Positions 1-7,666 of a DNA stretch of 57,217 nt are shown piece after piece (positions within the stretch are counted from its first letter, which is position 1; each line of letters begins with the position of its first letter). The stretch comes from Mogibacterium sp. (GTDB lineage: Bacteria; Bacillota; Clostridia; Peptostreptococcales; Anaerovoracaceae). The notes under the pieces are model-generated. The model ran no database searches. It was not told the origin of the DNA and saw only the letters and a program-made list of their open reading frames with translations. The position numbers were made by a program, and so were the translations under genes. The stretch lies in contig JAFRGC010000052.1 of the NCBI GenBank assembly GCA_017434025.1, positions 1 to 57,217 of the forward strand, read 5' to 3'.

Positions 1-74
1 ATCTTTCCGGACATTGCAAAAGCTGCAAAACCTATCTCTGTCAATATCAAAACCAGCAGCAACAGCATTTCCAT
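1..74 (-). CDS. Partial membrane protein, probable TRIC-type cation channel (N-terminus only)
   Basis: The reading frame starts at an ATG on the minus strand at 74 and runs off the left edge, so only about 24 residues are visible. An AAAGGAG Shine-Dalgarno lies 7 to 8 nt upstream. The residues are strongly hydrophobic (start MEMLLLLVLILTEIGFAAFA, then MSGK). They resemble the first transmembrane helix of TRIC/YadS-family channels, which carry an E-x-x-G-x-x-A-F-A-x-S-G pattern. That family match is an inference from very little sequence; only an N-terminal membrane helix is directly seen. Confidence 0.5.
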   Translation of the reverse strand, partial: MEMLLLLVLILTEIGFAAFAMSGK

Positions 75-133
75 GATCGGCTCCTTTCAAATGTCTTACT
101 CTGTCTGACTCTATGTGATTGCCCGTTTCGAGT

Positions 134-168
134 GTAAAAAAATAAGAGGCTTCTCTTCAATAGCCTCT
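134..168 (-). terminator. Intrinsic terminator, minus strand
   Basis: A 7-bp inverted repeat (agaggct 145-151 with agcctct 162-168) is followed on the minus strand by a T-rich run, with seven A on the plus strand at 136-142. It would stop minus-strand transcription before the partial gene at 1-74. Confidence 0.55.
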
Positions 169-169
169 A

Positions 170-201
170 CGGTAAGATGCATTTTAAGCCGGTAAGATGC
201 A
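170..201. repeat. 12-bp tandem direct repeat
   Basis: The 12-mer cggtaagatgca occurs at 170-181 and again at 190-201, two helical turns apart. It lies in the gene-free stretch 75-395, which otherwise holds two terminator hairpins and a tRNA-like remnant. The spacing could suit paired binding sites, but no regulator is known. Confidence 0.5.
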
Positions 202-260
202 AAACTCCTTGCAAACATCAGCAGTATGCGTACCATAGTCAAAGGTTATTTTCGAGTACG

Positions 261-293
261 AAAAAAGCCTGAAATCGTTGAAATTTCAGGCTT
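261..293 (-). terminator. Intrinsic terminator of the DUF1016 gene
   Basis: A perfect 11-bp inverted repeat (265-275 with 283-293, loop cgttgaa) is followed on the minus strand by six T. It sits about 100 nt after the stop codon of the nuclease gene at 396-1415. Confidence 0.75.
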
Positions 294-299
294 TAACAA

Positions 300-335
300 T
301 GGTGGACGAAAGGAGAGTCGAATTCTGTTTTCAAA
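300..335 (-). other. tRNA-3'-end-like remnant, possible old attachment site
   Basis: Read on the minus strand this segment ends in TTCGTCCACCA, preceded by a TTCGA element, like the T-loop and acceptor end of a tRNA or tmRNA gene. The T-stem no longer pairs, so it is not functional. Together with the real tmRNA 3' end at 1634 it could bracket the islet carrying the DUF1016 nuclease. Identity between the two ends is weak (mainly TCCACCA), so this is tentative. Confidence 0.3.
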
Positions 336-395
336 CCGTTGCGAGTACTGAAATGATAGTATTCAGCGGATTGCGTGAGCCTCTGATCCGGACTG

Positions 396-1415
396 CTATT
401 CGGACCATTCACTGAGTACCGCCTCAACCTGCTCAATCAGCCTCTCTTTGTCCGGTATTACATAGGTATACGTAGATGCAAAAATGTTATTTGAGAGACC
501 TCCTAACGCATACTCTGCTGTTACGCTACTCTTGTCTGTACAAAGAATAATTCCAATTGGTGGATTGTCTCCTTCCTCATTAATCTCTGCAGAATAGTAA
601 TTGAGATACATATTAATCTGACCGACTGCCTCAGGCATCAGCTTGGCTGTTTTCAATTCGATAAGAACATATGCGTGAAGTTCTTTGTTGTAGAAGACCA
701 TATCCACATAGTAATTAGTATTGTTCAGAGTCACTCTTTGCTGCGTGCCCACGAACATAAAGCCCCTGCCAAGTTCAAGAAGAAAGTCTTCTATTTGCTT
801 TACCAGTGCTTTCTCCAAATCACTCTCAAAGACAGGTTTCCTGTCTGGCAAGCCTAGAAATTCGAATACATAAGGGTCCTTCACTACATCTTCCGGACTG
901 GATAGTTCCTGCCCTTTTTCGGCCAATTCCAGCACCTTTTTCTTATTTGCCTTGCCTTCCGACAACAGTAGTCGTTCGAACAGCGAAGTTGATATCTGTC
1001 GTTTCAGTTCTCTTACAGACCATCCGGATCGCTCGCATTCCTTCTCATAGAAGCTGCGCTTATCCCGATCCGATATAGATAAAAGTTCGCAGTAATGTGA
1101 CCAGCTCAATTTAACAGACACCGTCTGTTGAATTTGATACGTTTGATAAAACCGTCTCATAAATTGCAGATTTGACACAGAAAAGCCTTTACCAAATTCC
1201 TTGGTCAGTGTTCTGGAAAGCAATTTCAGAGTGTTTTGTCCATATTCTGCACGCTCTTTACTGGCCTGCTCATGCTCAACTATAACTCTGCCAATATTCC
1301 AATATGCTGCTAACAACTCACTATTAACTTGTTTTGCAACATTCTGGCGGGCACTGTTCATTATGCCTCTGATTTCATTTACCATTTCCTGCGGAATCTT
1401 TACCTCATTCATCAT
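396..1415 (-). CDS. PDDEXK nuclease domain protein, DUF1016/YhcG family
   Basis: 339-residue protein. The N-terminal half (about 1-170) is the helical DUF1016 domain, with the family signature AAYWNIGRVIVEHEQ and later GFSVSNLQFMRRFYQTY. The C-terminal half is a PD-(D/E)XK nuclease fold: YYVDMVFYNK supplies the acidic residue and YVLIELKTAK the E-x-K. The ATG at 1415 follows AAGGAGG by 5 nt; the next codon is also ATG, 8 nt from the site. The open frame extends 48 codons further upstream but without a ribosome site, so I reject that longer start. The family is found near defence and mobile genes and its role is unsettled. The gene is AT-richer than its neighbours, stands alone, has its own promoter and terminator, and sits just downstream of ssrA, a common integration site. 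Confidence 0.9.
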   Translation of the reverse strand: MMNEVKIPQEMVNEIRGIMNSARQNVAKQVNSELLAAYWNIGRVIVEHEQASKERAEYGQNTLKLLSRTLTKEFGKGFSVSNLQFMRRFYQTYQIQQTVSVKLSWSHYCELLSISDRDKRSFYEKECERSGWSVRELKRQISTSLFERLLLSEGKANKKKVLELAEKGQELSSPEDVVKDPYVFEFLGLPDRKPVFESDLEKALVKQIEDFLLELGRGFMFVGTQQRVTLNNTNYYVDMVFYNKELHAYVLIELKTAKLMPEAVGQINMYLNYYSAEINEEGDNPPIGIILCTDKSSVTAEYALGGLSNNIFASTYTYVIPDKERLIEQVEAVLSEWSE

Positions 1416-1530
1416 GTTTACCTCCTTAAAAAAAATAGCACCAGGATGCGTGCCAAAATCACGCTTATCCTGATGCACTCTTGCCTGCAACGGGCCCGAT
1501 CGGAAAAGACCTAAGTATTTATTTTTCAAA

Positions 1531-1559
1531 ATAATAACACAGCTCAACAGCGCAAACAA
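1531..1559 (-). promoter_or_regulatory. Candidate promoter for the DUF1016 nuclease gene
   Basis: On the minus strand TTGTTT (1559-1554) and TATTAT (1536-1531) are separated by 17 nt. The start codon lies about 115 nt downstream. Confidence 0.45.
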
Positions 1560-1563
1560 GTGT

Positions 1564-1594
1564 TTGACATTTCACTCAGTGAAATACTTATAAT
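1564..1594 (+). promoter_or_regulatory. Promoter-like sequence with palindromic operator, no gene downstream on its strand
   Basis: Plus-strand TTGACA (1564-1569) and TATAAT (1589-1594) are 19 nt apart. Between them is a perfect 17-bp palindrome ATTTCACTCAGTGAAAT (1569-1585), typical of an HTH repressor site. No plus-strand ORF follows; a transcript would run antisense into the tmRNA 3' end. The palindrome is also 9 nt upstream of the -35 of the opposing nuclease promoter, so it may regulate that gene instead. Confidence 0.45.
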
Positions 1595-1624
1595 GAAAGA
1601 GCCCCAGAGATTATTCTCTGAGGC
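1591..1624 (-). terminator. tmRNA terminator
   Basis: A 10-bp stem with one G-T pair (1601-1610 with 1615-1624, loop ttat) directly follows the tmRNA 3' end on the minus strand. It is followed by TCTTTCATT, a modest T-rich tail. Confidence 0.7.
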
Positions 1625-1633
1625 AGTTCTAAT

Positions 1634-1987
1634 TGGTGGAGACGGTGGGAATTGAACCCACGTCCAAGAGCATTTCCGGACGACTTTCTCCGAGCGCAGC
1701 CGGGTCTTTGATCTCACCCTCGGAGCGTCACTCGGCGGACTATCCTCGGGCCATCCCGTTTGGTCCCCTTACGCTAACGGGAGGTCACGTAAGGGTTTTC
1801 CTGCATAAATGACGCCGGTTGCTGTGCCTGCAGGTGAACTCAGGCCGACGCGCGGGGCTGAACTATGCAGCCAGTGCGAAATTGTTGTTTGTTTTTGCGT
1901 TTCTTTTGAACGGGCACTTTTAACGTGGATCACCGCCACGGCTCGCTTATCCTCGTTCCACACACCTGTCGAAACCAGTGCGTCCCC
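1634..1987 (-). ncRNA. ssrA: tmRNA (ssrA)
   Basis: Transfer-messenger RNA that rescues stalled ribosomes together with SmpB, encoded at 8521-8997. The 5' end GGGGACG (1987-1981) pairs with CGTCTCC near the 3' end, and the CCA is encoded (1636-1634). The 3' part has the tRNA-like T arm GGTTCAATTC. The tag frame runs 1898-1863 and reads AKTNNNFALAA then TAG, ending in the usual ALAA-type degron; the resume codon is GCA. Length (354 nt) is normal. It has its own strong promoter and terminator. Confidence 0.97.
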
Positions 1988-1991
1988 TCAG

Positions 1992-2019
1992 ATTCCGGCG
2001 GCCTGTTCGCCGCCGGAAT
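1992..2019 (-). promoter_or_regulatory. Perfect hairpin in the 5' precursor of tmRNA
   Basis: A perfect 10-bp inverted repeat (attccggcgg 1992-2001, ccgccggaat 2010-2019) lies between the ssrA promoter and the mature 5' end. It should therefore be the leader removed by RNase P. No T tract follows on the minus strand, so it does not look like a terminator for the upstream ATPase gene. Confidence 0.55.
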
Positions 2020-2022
2020 TCT

Positions 2023-2050
2023 ATTATATCTATGATAGGCCGATTGTCAA
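2023..2050 (-). promoter_or_regulatory. ssrA promoter
   Basis: Consensus TTGACA (2050-2045) and TATAAT (2028-2023) are 16 nt apart on the minus strand, about 35 nt before the mature tmRNA 5' end. This is one of the strongest promoters in the window, as expected for an abundant RNA. Confidence 0.85.
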
Positions 2051-2067
2051 TAAGCAGTTCCGGGTAA

Positions 2068-4635
2068 TCAGAGAATGCTCTCGAATTCTCTCATCTCCTC
2101 GTACTTCTTCCTGTCCTCTTCGCTGACACTGGATTTGACCTTGCTCAGAATATCCAGCATATCCTTAGTGCTCACAGGAGCAGCCTTCCCGTCTGAACTT
2201 ACTATCTGACGTTTTACATAGATCTCCTTAGCTTTATTCGCTACTGCAACGATATCCGCGCAGGTATAGCCGTCGAGCTGTTCGGCCAGCTTATCCAGAT
2301 CGATGTCGAACGGGATCGGCTCAAGAGTAGACTTGAGAAGCTCTTTGATGGATTCCTTGTCCGGCATCGGTATATAGATCTTGGTGTCGAACCTGCCTGA
2401 TCTCATCAGTGCGGCATCAAGGCTGTACGGTCTGTTGGTCGCTGCTATTACGACTACTCCGTCAAGAGAATCCATACCGTCCATCTCTGTAAGCAGCTGA
2501 TTGATGATGCGTACTGAGCCGCTGTCTGCGCTTCTCTTACCTGCAATAGCATCGATCTCATCGAAGAAAATGATCGACGGCTTTGTCTCTCTGGCGTCTC
2601 TGAACTTACGTCTCAGATTTGCCTCAGACTCGCCCGCTCCTGCTCCGAGCAGTTCCGGACCATTGACTACATAGAAGTTCGCATTACTCTCATCCGCAGC
2701 AACTTTCGCGAAGAATGTTTTACCGCATCCCGGAGGGCCGAACAGCAGGATTCCCTTGGATGCCGGGATCCCGTATTCTTTGTATTTATCGGCATTGACG
2801 ATAGGGCTCTCGATCTTGTCTTTGAGTATTGCCTTGGTCGACTCCATTCCCTTGATATCATCCCAGCTGAGTTTCGGCTTTTCTTTGCCCCTGTTGTCAT
2901 TCTGAGCAGTGGATGATCTGGTATATTTCTTACGGTACAGTTCATATCTCTCCTGGAGATCCAGGGTATAGGACGGCAGTGTCAAAGCGATCCTGTCGAC
3001 CAGATCTGCTTCTGTCACCTTCCTGAAATCATTGTCCCTGTACGCGCCTTCACAGACGGCCTTAATGTCAGCACCTGTGAATCTTTCCGTAAGATCCGCA
3101 AGCTTGTCCAGGTCGATTGTCGACAGGTCGGTCTTGTCCTTCAGGTATTTGACAAAGAGAGCCTTGCGGCCTTCCGGATCAGGAGCGCCCATATAAATTA
3201 TCTTATCGAAACGTCCCGGTCTGAGCGCTGCCTCGTCGATCATCTCAGGGTTGTTGGTCGTCGCAATGATCAGAACATTTCTGAGATCCTTGAATCCATC
3301 CATCTGCGTCAGGAAGACGTTGATGATAGATGTTTCATAGGAACGTTCTGAATTCACTCTCTTGCCGAGGAATGCTTCGATCTCCTCGAAGCAGATGATT
3401 GCCGGTGCTTTCGCTCTGGCCTGGGTGAAAATGTTGACAAGATTCCTTTCCGACTCACCTACCCACATTGACATGAACTGGCTGGCGTTGACCAGAATGA
3501 GATTCATCTTGCTCTCATTCGCAATGATCCTTGCCATTGTAGTCTTACCGGTTCCCGGAGGGCCGTAGAGCAGTATCCCCTTGACCGGTTTCATGTTTGC
3601 CTTGACCAGCTTGTTATATTCTTTCTTATCTACATATGGCTTGATGACTTCCTGCAGCTCGCGCTTTGTCTCTTCGTAACCCGACAGGCTGTCCCATGTC
3701 TCGCCGGCATGCACCATTGCGAGTTTGCCCGCAGCTGCATCCGCGCCGGCCGGCTGCTCGAGTTCCATCGCGACAGCAGTGACCCAAGGTCTGCTGATAA
3801 AGTAGCCCAGTATGCCGCCTGTTATGATTTTTACTATAGGAAGCGCTTCCTCTGTGCCGCCAAACCTTCTGACCGCGTAATAGACACCGATCGTCGCAAT
3901 GATCAGTACGATCGTGTTGACCGCGTCTCTGACATCATGATTCAGCGTCTTGACAAGTCTGATCTTCACGCCCAGCCAATAAGCAAGGATACCAAGCGCC
4001 AGAAATGCTCCGAGAACGATTGCAAGGCCTTTCAGATCAGCTGTCTGCAGATAGTTATAGCCTGAAGCAGGATCAAACTGCTCGAATATCGTCTCCAGAG
4101 TGCCTTCTGCAGGTACATAGTTGAAAGCCCCTGATTCATGAACGTAATTCGCGGTGCAGTATGAGCATGTCATAATGCCCCAGAGTCCCCACAGAACAGG
4201 ATAGAAAGCTGATCTGTAGGAGTTCTCATACTTTACATACATGCACATCCCATAGAAAAGGATCGCGAAGCCTACCGACATTACAGGCGAACCCGGAAGG
4301 AACGCCAGCGGCAGAACGATCGCGCTCCATGCAGAAGGATGCGCTTTGGAATACATCAGCATAGTGCACAGAGCGAGGACCACAGCCATGAACCCGTTGA
4401 TGTGCATCATTGAGAAAAATACTGCACAAGCCGCGCCTATGACTGCTACTCCCGGAGCCGCGAAAAACAGGACACCGACGATCGCTGCAACGACCCAGCT
4501 CATCGATGAGTCAAGGACACTGACCTGCAGGATCTGCTTAATCGCATACACTACCGTTAAAGCGCCGACAAAATTCCACAATTTGGCATTGTAGAACCTG
4601 TCCAGCGTTTTTCTTAAGTCATCTAGAAAAACCAT
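2068..4635 (-). CDS. Membrane-anchored tandem AAA+ ATPase, Cdc48/VCP-like
   Basis: 855 residues. About 1-290 is hydrophobic, with roughly eight membrane segments and no recognised protein-binding domain. Two AAA+ modules follow on the cytosolic side. Module 1 has Walker A GPPGTGKT (358-365), Walker B CFEEIEAF with Glu in place of the usual Asp (E417-E418) and the second-region LRPGRFD (471-477). Module 2 has GPPGCGKT (633-640), FFDEIDAIAGKR (D692-E693) and MRSGRFD. Both keep the catalytic Glu and an Arg near the finger position. Tandem AAA modules of this kind unfold or extract proteins. FtsH also joins membrane segments to AAA, but this protein has no HExxH protease motif, so it may act as an unfoldase or dislocase on membrane clients. 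It lies 77 nt after pncB and just before the ssrA promoter. Confidence 0.9.
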   Translation of the reverse strand: MVFLDDLRKTLDRFYNAKLWNFVGALTVVYAIKQILQVSVLDSSMSWVVAAIVGVLFFAAPGVAVIGAACAVFFSMMHINGFMAVVLALCTMLMYSKAHPSAWSAIVLPLAFLPGSPVMSVGFAILFYGMCMYVKYENSYRSAFYPVLWGLWGIMTCSYCTANYVHESGAFNYVPAEGTLETIFEQFDPASGYNYLQTADLKGLAIVLGAFLALGILAYWLGVKIRLVKTLNHDVRDAVNTIVLIIATIGVYYAVRRFGGTEEALPIVKIITGGILGYFISRPWVTAVAMELEQPAGADAAAGKLAMVHAGETWDSLSGYEETKRELQEVIKPYVDKKEYNKLVKANMKPVKGILLYGPPGTGKTTMARIIANESKMNLILVNASQFMSMWVGESERNLVNIFTQARAKAPAIICFEEIEAFLGKRVNSERSYETSIINVFLTQMDGFKDLRNVLIIATTNNPEMIDEAALRPGRFDKIIYMGAPDPEGRKALFVKYLKDKTDLSTIDLDKLADLTERFTGADIKAVCEGAYRDNDFRKVTEADLVDRIALTLPSYTLDLQERYELYRKKYTRSSTAQNDNRGKEKPKLSWDDIKGMESTKAILKDKIESPIVNADKYKEYGIPASKGILLFGPPGCGKTFFAKVAADESNANFYVVNGPELLGAGAGESEANLRRKFRDARETKPSIIFFDEIDAIAGKRSADSGSVRIINQLLTEMDGMDSLDGVVVIAATNRPYSLDAALMRSGRFDTKIYIPMPDKESIKELLKSTLEPIPFDIDLDKLAEQLDGYTCADIVAVANKAKEIYVKRQIVSSDGKAAPVSTKDMLDILSKVKSSVSEEDRKKYEEMREFESIL

Positions 4636-4653
4636 TTAAAACCTCCATTAAAT

Positions 4654-4686
4654 GAGTCACTGAGAATCATCCCCCCCCAGTGACTC
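4654..4686. repeat. Intergenic inverted repeat with C8 tract
   Basis: A perfect 9-bp inverted repeat (gagtcactg 4654-4662, cagtgactc 4678-4686) has a run of eight C at 4671-4678 adjoining the right arm. It sits between pncB and the AAA ATPase gene, just upstream of the ATPase ribosome site (GGAGG). There is no T tract, so it is more likely an mRNA structure or weak pause site than a terminator. Confidence 0.5.
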
Positions 4687-4712
4687 AGTCGTTAACAAAT
4701 TGTATTCAACAA

Positions 4713-6176
4713 TTACAGATTGGCTGAGCTGTACTTGTTCAGCAGGTCGTGCTTGAGATTCCAGAGCGGCTTCGACAGGTCGACGTAATAGACCTGCGGA
4801 TTCTCGAATCTCAGGAACTCACCCCAGAGCTTGTCGATCTGTTCTTCGCATGTTGCGCGGATCTGCTCGATATCTGGCTCTTCGTAGACCAGTTCACCCT
4901 TCTCGAAGATCGGTACGAGGAGTTCGACAGCCTCGTAATCGTAGAGCACTTTGCGCTTCCACACTGCGTTCGGATCGAAGATCTCGAACGGTTTGCCGTC
5001 CGGGATCGGCTCGTCGCGAAGCATGATGACGTCAGCCAGAGCCTTGCCATGATCCTTGCCGTAGAATCTGACGACTTTCTTGAATCCAGGGTTGGTGATC
5101 TTCTCTACGTTCTCGGAGATCTTCATCTTAGGGACGAGCTCACCATCCTTGCCAATGCCCGAAAGCTTGTAGACGCCGCCGAAGACCGGTTCCGATCTTG
5201 CGGTGATCAGTCTCTCACCAACGCCGAAGGAGTCGATCTTCGCACCCTCGAGGATAACATCTCTGATGATGTACTCATCGAGCGAGTTGCTGACGACGAT
5301 CGTGCAGTCCTGCAGTCCCTCTGCATCGAGTATCTTGCGGCACTCTCTGGTCAGGTACGTGATATCTCCGGAGTCAATACGGACACCCATCTTCTTAGGC
5401 TTGAGCTCCTTGAATACCCTGATCGCATTCGGAAGTCCCGACTTGAGGACGTTGTAAGTATCGATCAACAGTGTCGCATTCTGCGGATAGAGTTCAGCGT
5501 AGGTCTTGAACGCCTCATACTCGCTGTCAAAACTCTGGATCCAGCTGTGCGCCATCGTTCCGAGTGCCGGTACGAAATGGTTCCTGTCAGCGATCGTGCA
5601 AGCAGTTCCTGCGCAGCCCGCGATATATGCAGCCCTCGCGCCGTATACCGCAGCATCAGCACCCTGTGCTCTCCTGGTACCGAACTCCATGACCGGTCTG
5701 CCCTGAGCCGCTCTGACGATCCTGTTCGACTTAGTCGCGATCAGGCTCTGATGGTTGAACTGCATCAGGATGAACGTCTCGACGAACTGAGCCTGGATCA
5801 GCGGTCCCTTGACGATCATTACAGGCTCATGCGGGAAGATCGGATAGCCTTCCGGCACGGACCAGACATCGCATGTGAACTTGAAATCCCTCAGATAATC
5901 GAGGAATTCCTCGCTGAATGAATCCTTGGTCCTGAGGTACTCGATATCAGCCTCGGTAAAGCTGAGTCTCTTCATGTAAGCGATGATCTGCTCGAGTCCG
6001 GCCATGATGGCAAATCCACCGCCGTCCGGAACTCTCCTGAAGAATACATCGAAGCAAGCCTCTGCATCGCGGTTCCCGGAGTTGAAGTAACCATTTGCCA
6101 TCGTGATCTCATAGAAATCCGTCAGCATAGTCAGGTTGTAATCGTTTAGTTTTGCATATTCTCTCTTGTCACTCAT
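4713..6176 (-). CDS. pncB: Nicotinate phosphoribosyltransferase
   Basis: 487-residue enzyme that joins nicotinate and PRPP to give nicotinate mononucleotide, the salvage entry to NAD. Family motifs are clear: LTDFYEITMANGYF at the N-terminus, EFGTRRAQGADAAVYGARAA with the phosphate-binding region, GTMAHSWIQSF holding the conserved His, and GVRIDSGDITYLTRECRKIL for substrate and PRPP contacts. The length fits the long bacterial form. An in-frame GTG lies three codons upstream (6185), but the AGGTGA site is best spaced for the ATG at 6176. It is 38 nt downstream of the small membrane protein gene and shares its promoter. Confidence 0.95.
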   Translation of the reverse strand: MSDKREYAKLNDYNLTMLTDFYEITMANGYFNSGNRDAEACFDVFFRRVPDGGGFAIMAGLEQIIAYMKRLSFTEADIEYLRTKDSFSEEFLDYLRDFKFTCDVWSVPEGYPIFPHEPVMIVKGPLIQAQFVETFILMQFNHQSLIATKSNRIVRAAQGRPVMEFGTRRAQGADAAVYGARAAYIAGCAGTACTIADRNHFVPALGTMAHSWIQSFDSEYEAFKTYAELYPQNATLLIDTYNVLKSGLPNAIRVFKELKPKKMGVRIDSGDITYLTRECRKILDAEGLQDCTIVVSNSLDEYIIRDVILEGAKIDSFGVGERLITARSEPVFGGVYKLSGIGKDGELVPKMKISENVEKITNPGFKKVVRFYGKDHGKALADVIMLRDEPIPDGKPFEIFDPNAVWKRKVLYDYEAVELLVPIFEKGELVYEEPDIEQIRATCEEQIDKLWGEFLRFENPQVYYVDLSKPLWNLKHDLLNKYSSANL

Positions 6177-6214
6177 TTCATTCACCTGTCAGTATCATCA
6201 AGTGATAACGATCC

Positions 6215-6487
6215 CTATCCGGCAGTCTTCTCTTCAGATGTTTCCGGTGCCTCATCCTCCGCACCTGCATTGCCGGACTCTGCCTCTCCGTCCTGTCCCT
6301 CTTCGGCTGCCTCTGTTGATGTCTCCTCTTCTTCCTGCAGATAAACAGCCTGCTGGTCTGCCAGCTGTTTAGGATAGTCCAGGATGATCCCGAGGCGCCA
6401 GTAAATAATGCCTGCAGCAACCGCTACTATAACGATCGCAAGAAAGATATCGCTTATATTATGAAAGAAATTTCTGATGAGTCTCAT
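6215..6487 (-). CDS. Small single-pass membrane protein with acidic tail
   Basis: 90 residues. A short basic N-terminus (MRLIRNFFHN) precedes one membrane helix (about residues 10-33) containing IVIVAVAAGIIYW. The rest is a low-complexity Glu/Ala/Gly-rich acidic tail, probably disordered. The basic N-terminus suggests the tail faces outward. The ribosome site AAAGGAG is well placed. It is the first gene of a minus-strand unit with pncB. Similar small proteins occur in Clostridia without assigned function, and I cannot name one. Confidence 0.75.
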   Translation of the reverse strand: MRLIRNFFHNISDIFLAIVIVAVAAGIIYWRLGIILDYPKQLADQQAVYLQEEEETSTEAAEEGQDGEAESGNAGAEDEAPETSEEKTAG

Positions 6488-6515
6488 CTGTGATCTCCTT
6501 TCTCTTCAACTAATG

Positions 6516-6544
6516 ATTATACAGTCTGGAGGATGTATTTGCAA
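6516..6544 (-). promoter_or_regulatory. Promoter of the small membrane protein-pncB unit
   Basis: Minus-strand TTGCAA (6544-6539) and TATAAT (6521-6516) with 17-nt spacing, about 30 nt before the start codon. It is divergent from the rluA-type promoter at 6555-6584. Confidence 0.7.
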
Positions 6545-6554
6545 TCTGAACGCC

Positions 6555-6584
6555 TTGAGAACAGAAGCATCTGCGTGATATAAT
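6555..6584 (+). promoter_or_regulatory. Promoter of the rluA-lepB-smpB operon
   Basis: Plus-strand TTGAGA (6555-6560) and TATAAT (6579-6584), the latter preceded by TGA (extended -10), with 18-nt spacing. It is 40 nt upstream of the first start codon. Confidence 0.7.
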
Positions 6585-6623
6585 CATCACTGCGGCAAGC
6601 GCTATCAACACGGGAGGATGCCA

Positions 6624-7646
6624 ATGAAGGAGATCATTATCACGGCTAATGACGCCGGCAGGCGGCTCGACCGCTTCCTTCGCAAATATCTTAAGAACGC
6701 CTCCCTTGGCGAGATCTACAAACTCATCCGCAAGGACGTCAAGGTCGACGGCAGGCGCAGGGATCAGTCGTACGTGCTCTGTGAAGGCGAGGCACTTACG
6801 CTGTACCTGTCTGATGAGGTTCTGGACATGATGACCGGTGCCGATCGCGGCAGCAGCTCACCGTCCGCGCGCAGGGATGGCCGCAAGGCTAAGAAACAGT
6901 TCCGCATCATCTTCGAAGATGATAATATACTTGTCGCAGACAAGCCATACGGTCTGCTTACCCATGGCGACGCGCAGGAGAAGAAGAACCATCTCGCCAA
7001 CCAGGTCAGGGATTATCTGATCGAGCAAGGTGAGTATGATCCGAGGACAGAGCGAGTCTTCGCACCTGCTCCCGCCAACAGGATCGACCGCAACACGACC
7101 GGGCTCGTTCTGTTCGGCAAGACATCGGCAGCGCTCAAGGCGCTGAATGAGATGATCCGTGAAGACATGGTCGATAAGTACTATCTCACCATAGTGCACG
7201 GGGTTCTCAGAGATGAGATGACTCTTACCGGCACCCTGACCAAGGATGCATCAGCCAACAAGGTCACAATAGCAGGCGGAGGCGCAGACGGTCTGGATAT
7301 CACCACCGTAGTGAAGCCGCTGGAGGTGCTGCATTACGGAAATGGTTTTGCCGCAACACTGACTGAAGTCAGGCTCGTGACAGGCCGCTCTCATCAGATA
7401 AGAGCACACCTCGCCAGTATCGGTCATCCGGTCATCGGCGATATCAAGTACGCGTCAGCAGGAGCGAGGAAGGCCAACGAATATATCGGCAGCAGATACC
7501 ACCTGACGACTCAGCTGCTGCATGCATACAGAATAGAGATCAGAGAAGCCACTGAGGAGCTCCGCTACCTGCAAGGGCGCTCTTTCACAGCACCGCTTCC
7601 GCAGAATTTCGACAGGATACTCGGGTCGATGCGCAGCGGACGATAG
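6624..7646 (+). CDS. RluA-family pseudouridine synthase
   Basis: 340 residues. The N-terminal S4 RNA-binding domain (about 1-75) is followed by the catalytic domain. That domain contains NRIDRNTTGLVLFGK, where the Asp of the HRxD-type motif is catalytic, and later GRSHQIRAHLASIGHPVIGD. The family converts uridines of 23S rRNA, or sometimes tRNA, to pseudouridine; the S4 domain suits an RluC/RluD-type large-subunit enzyme, but exact sites cannot be read from sequence. An ATG two codons upstream (6618) touches the GGGAGG site with no spacer, so the ATG at 6624 with a 6-nt spacer is preferred. It is first in an operon with lepB and smpB. Confidence 0.92.
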   Translation: MKEIIITANDAGRRLDRFLRKYLKNASLGEIYKLIRKDVKVDGRRRDQSYVLCEGEALTLYLSDEVLDMMTGADRGSSSPSARRDGRKAKKQFRIIFEDDNILVADKPYGLLTHGDAQEKKNHLANQVRDYLIEQGEYDPRTERVFAPAPANRIDRNTTGLVLFGKTSAALKALNEMIREDMVDKYYLTIVHGVLRDEMTLTGTLTKDASANKVTIAGGGADGLDITTVVKPLEVLHYGNGFAATLTEVRLVTGRSHQIRAHLASIGHPVIGDIKYASAGARKANEYIGSRYHLTTQLLHAYRIEIREATEELRYLQGRSFTAPLPQNFDRILGSMRSGR

Positions 7647-7666
7647 ATAATACAAGGAGTTAGATT

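Noticed and set aside
1416-1559. Longer N-terminus for the DUF1016 protein
   Set aside because: The added 48 codons have no ribosome site and overlap the promoter; the ATG at 1415 follows a perfect AAGGAGG.
1992-2019. Terminator of the AAA ATPase gene
   Set aside because: No T tract follows and the hairpin lies downstream of the ssrA promoter, so it belongs to the tmRNA precursor.
4671-4678. Phase-variable poly-C tract
   Set aside because: Only eight bases, intergenic and not in a promoter spacer that I can identify; no evidence for variation.
4749-5921. 390-codon plus-strand ORF
   Set aside because: Antisense to pncB, with no recognisable domain or ribosome site.
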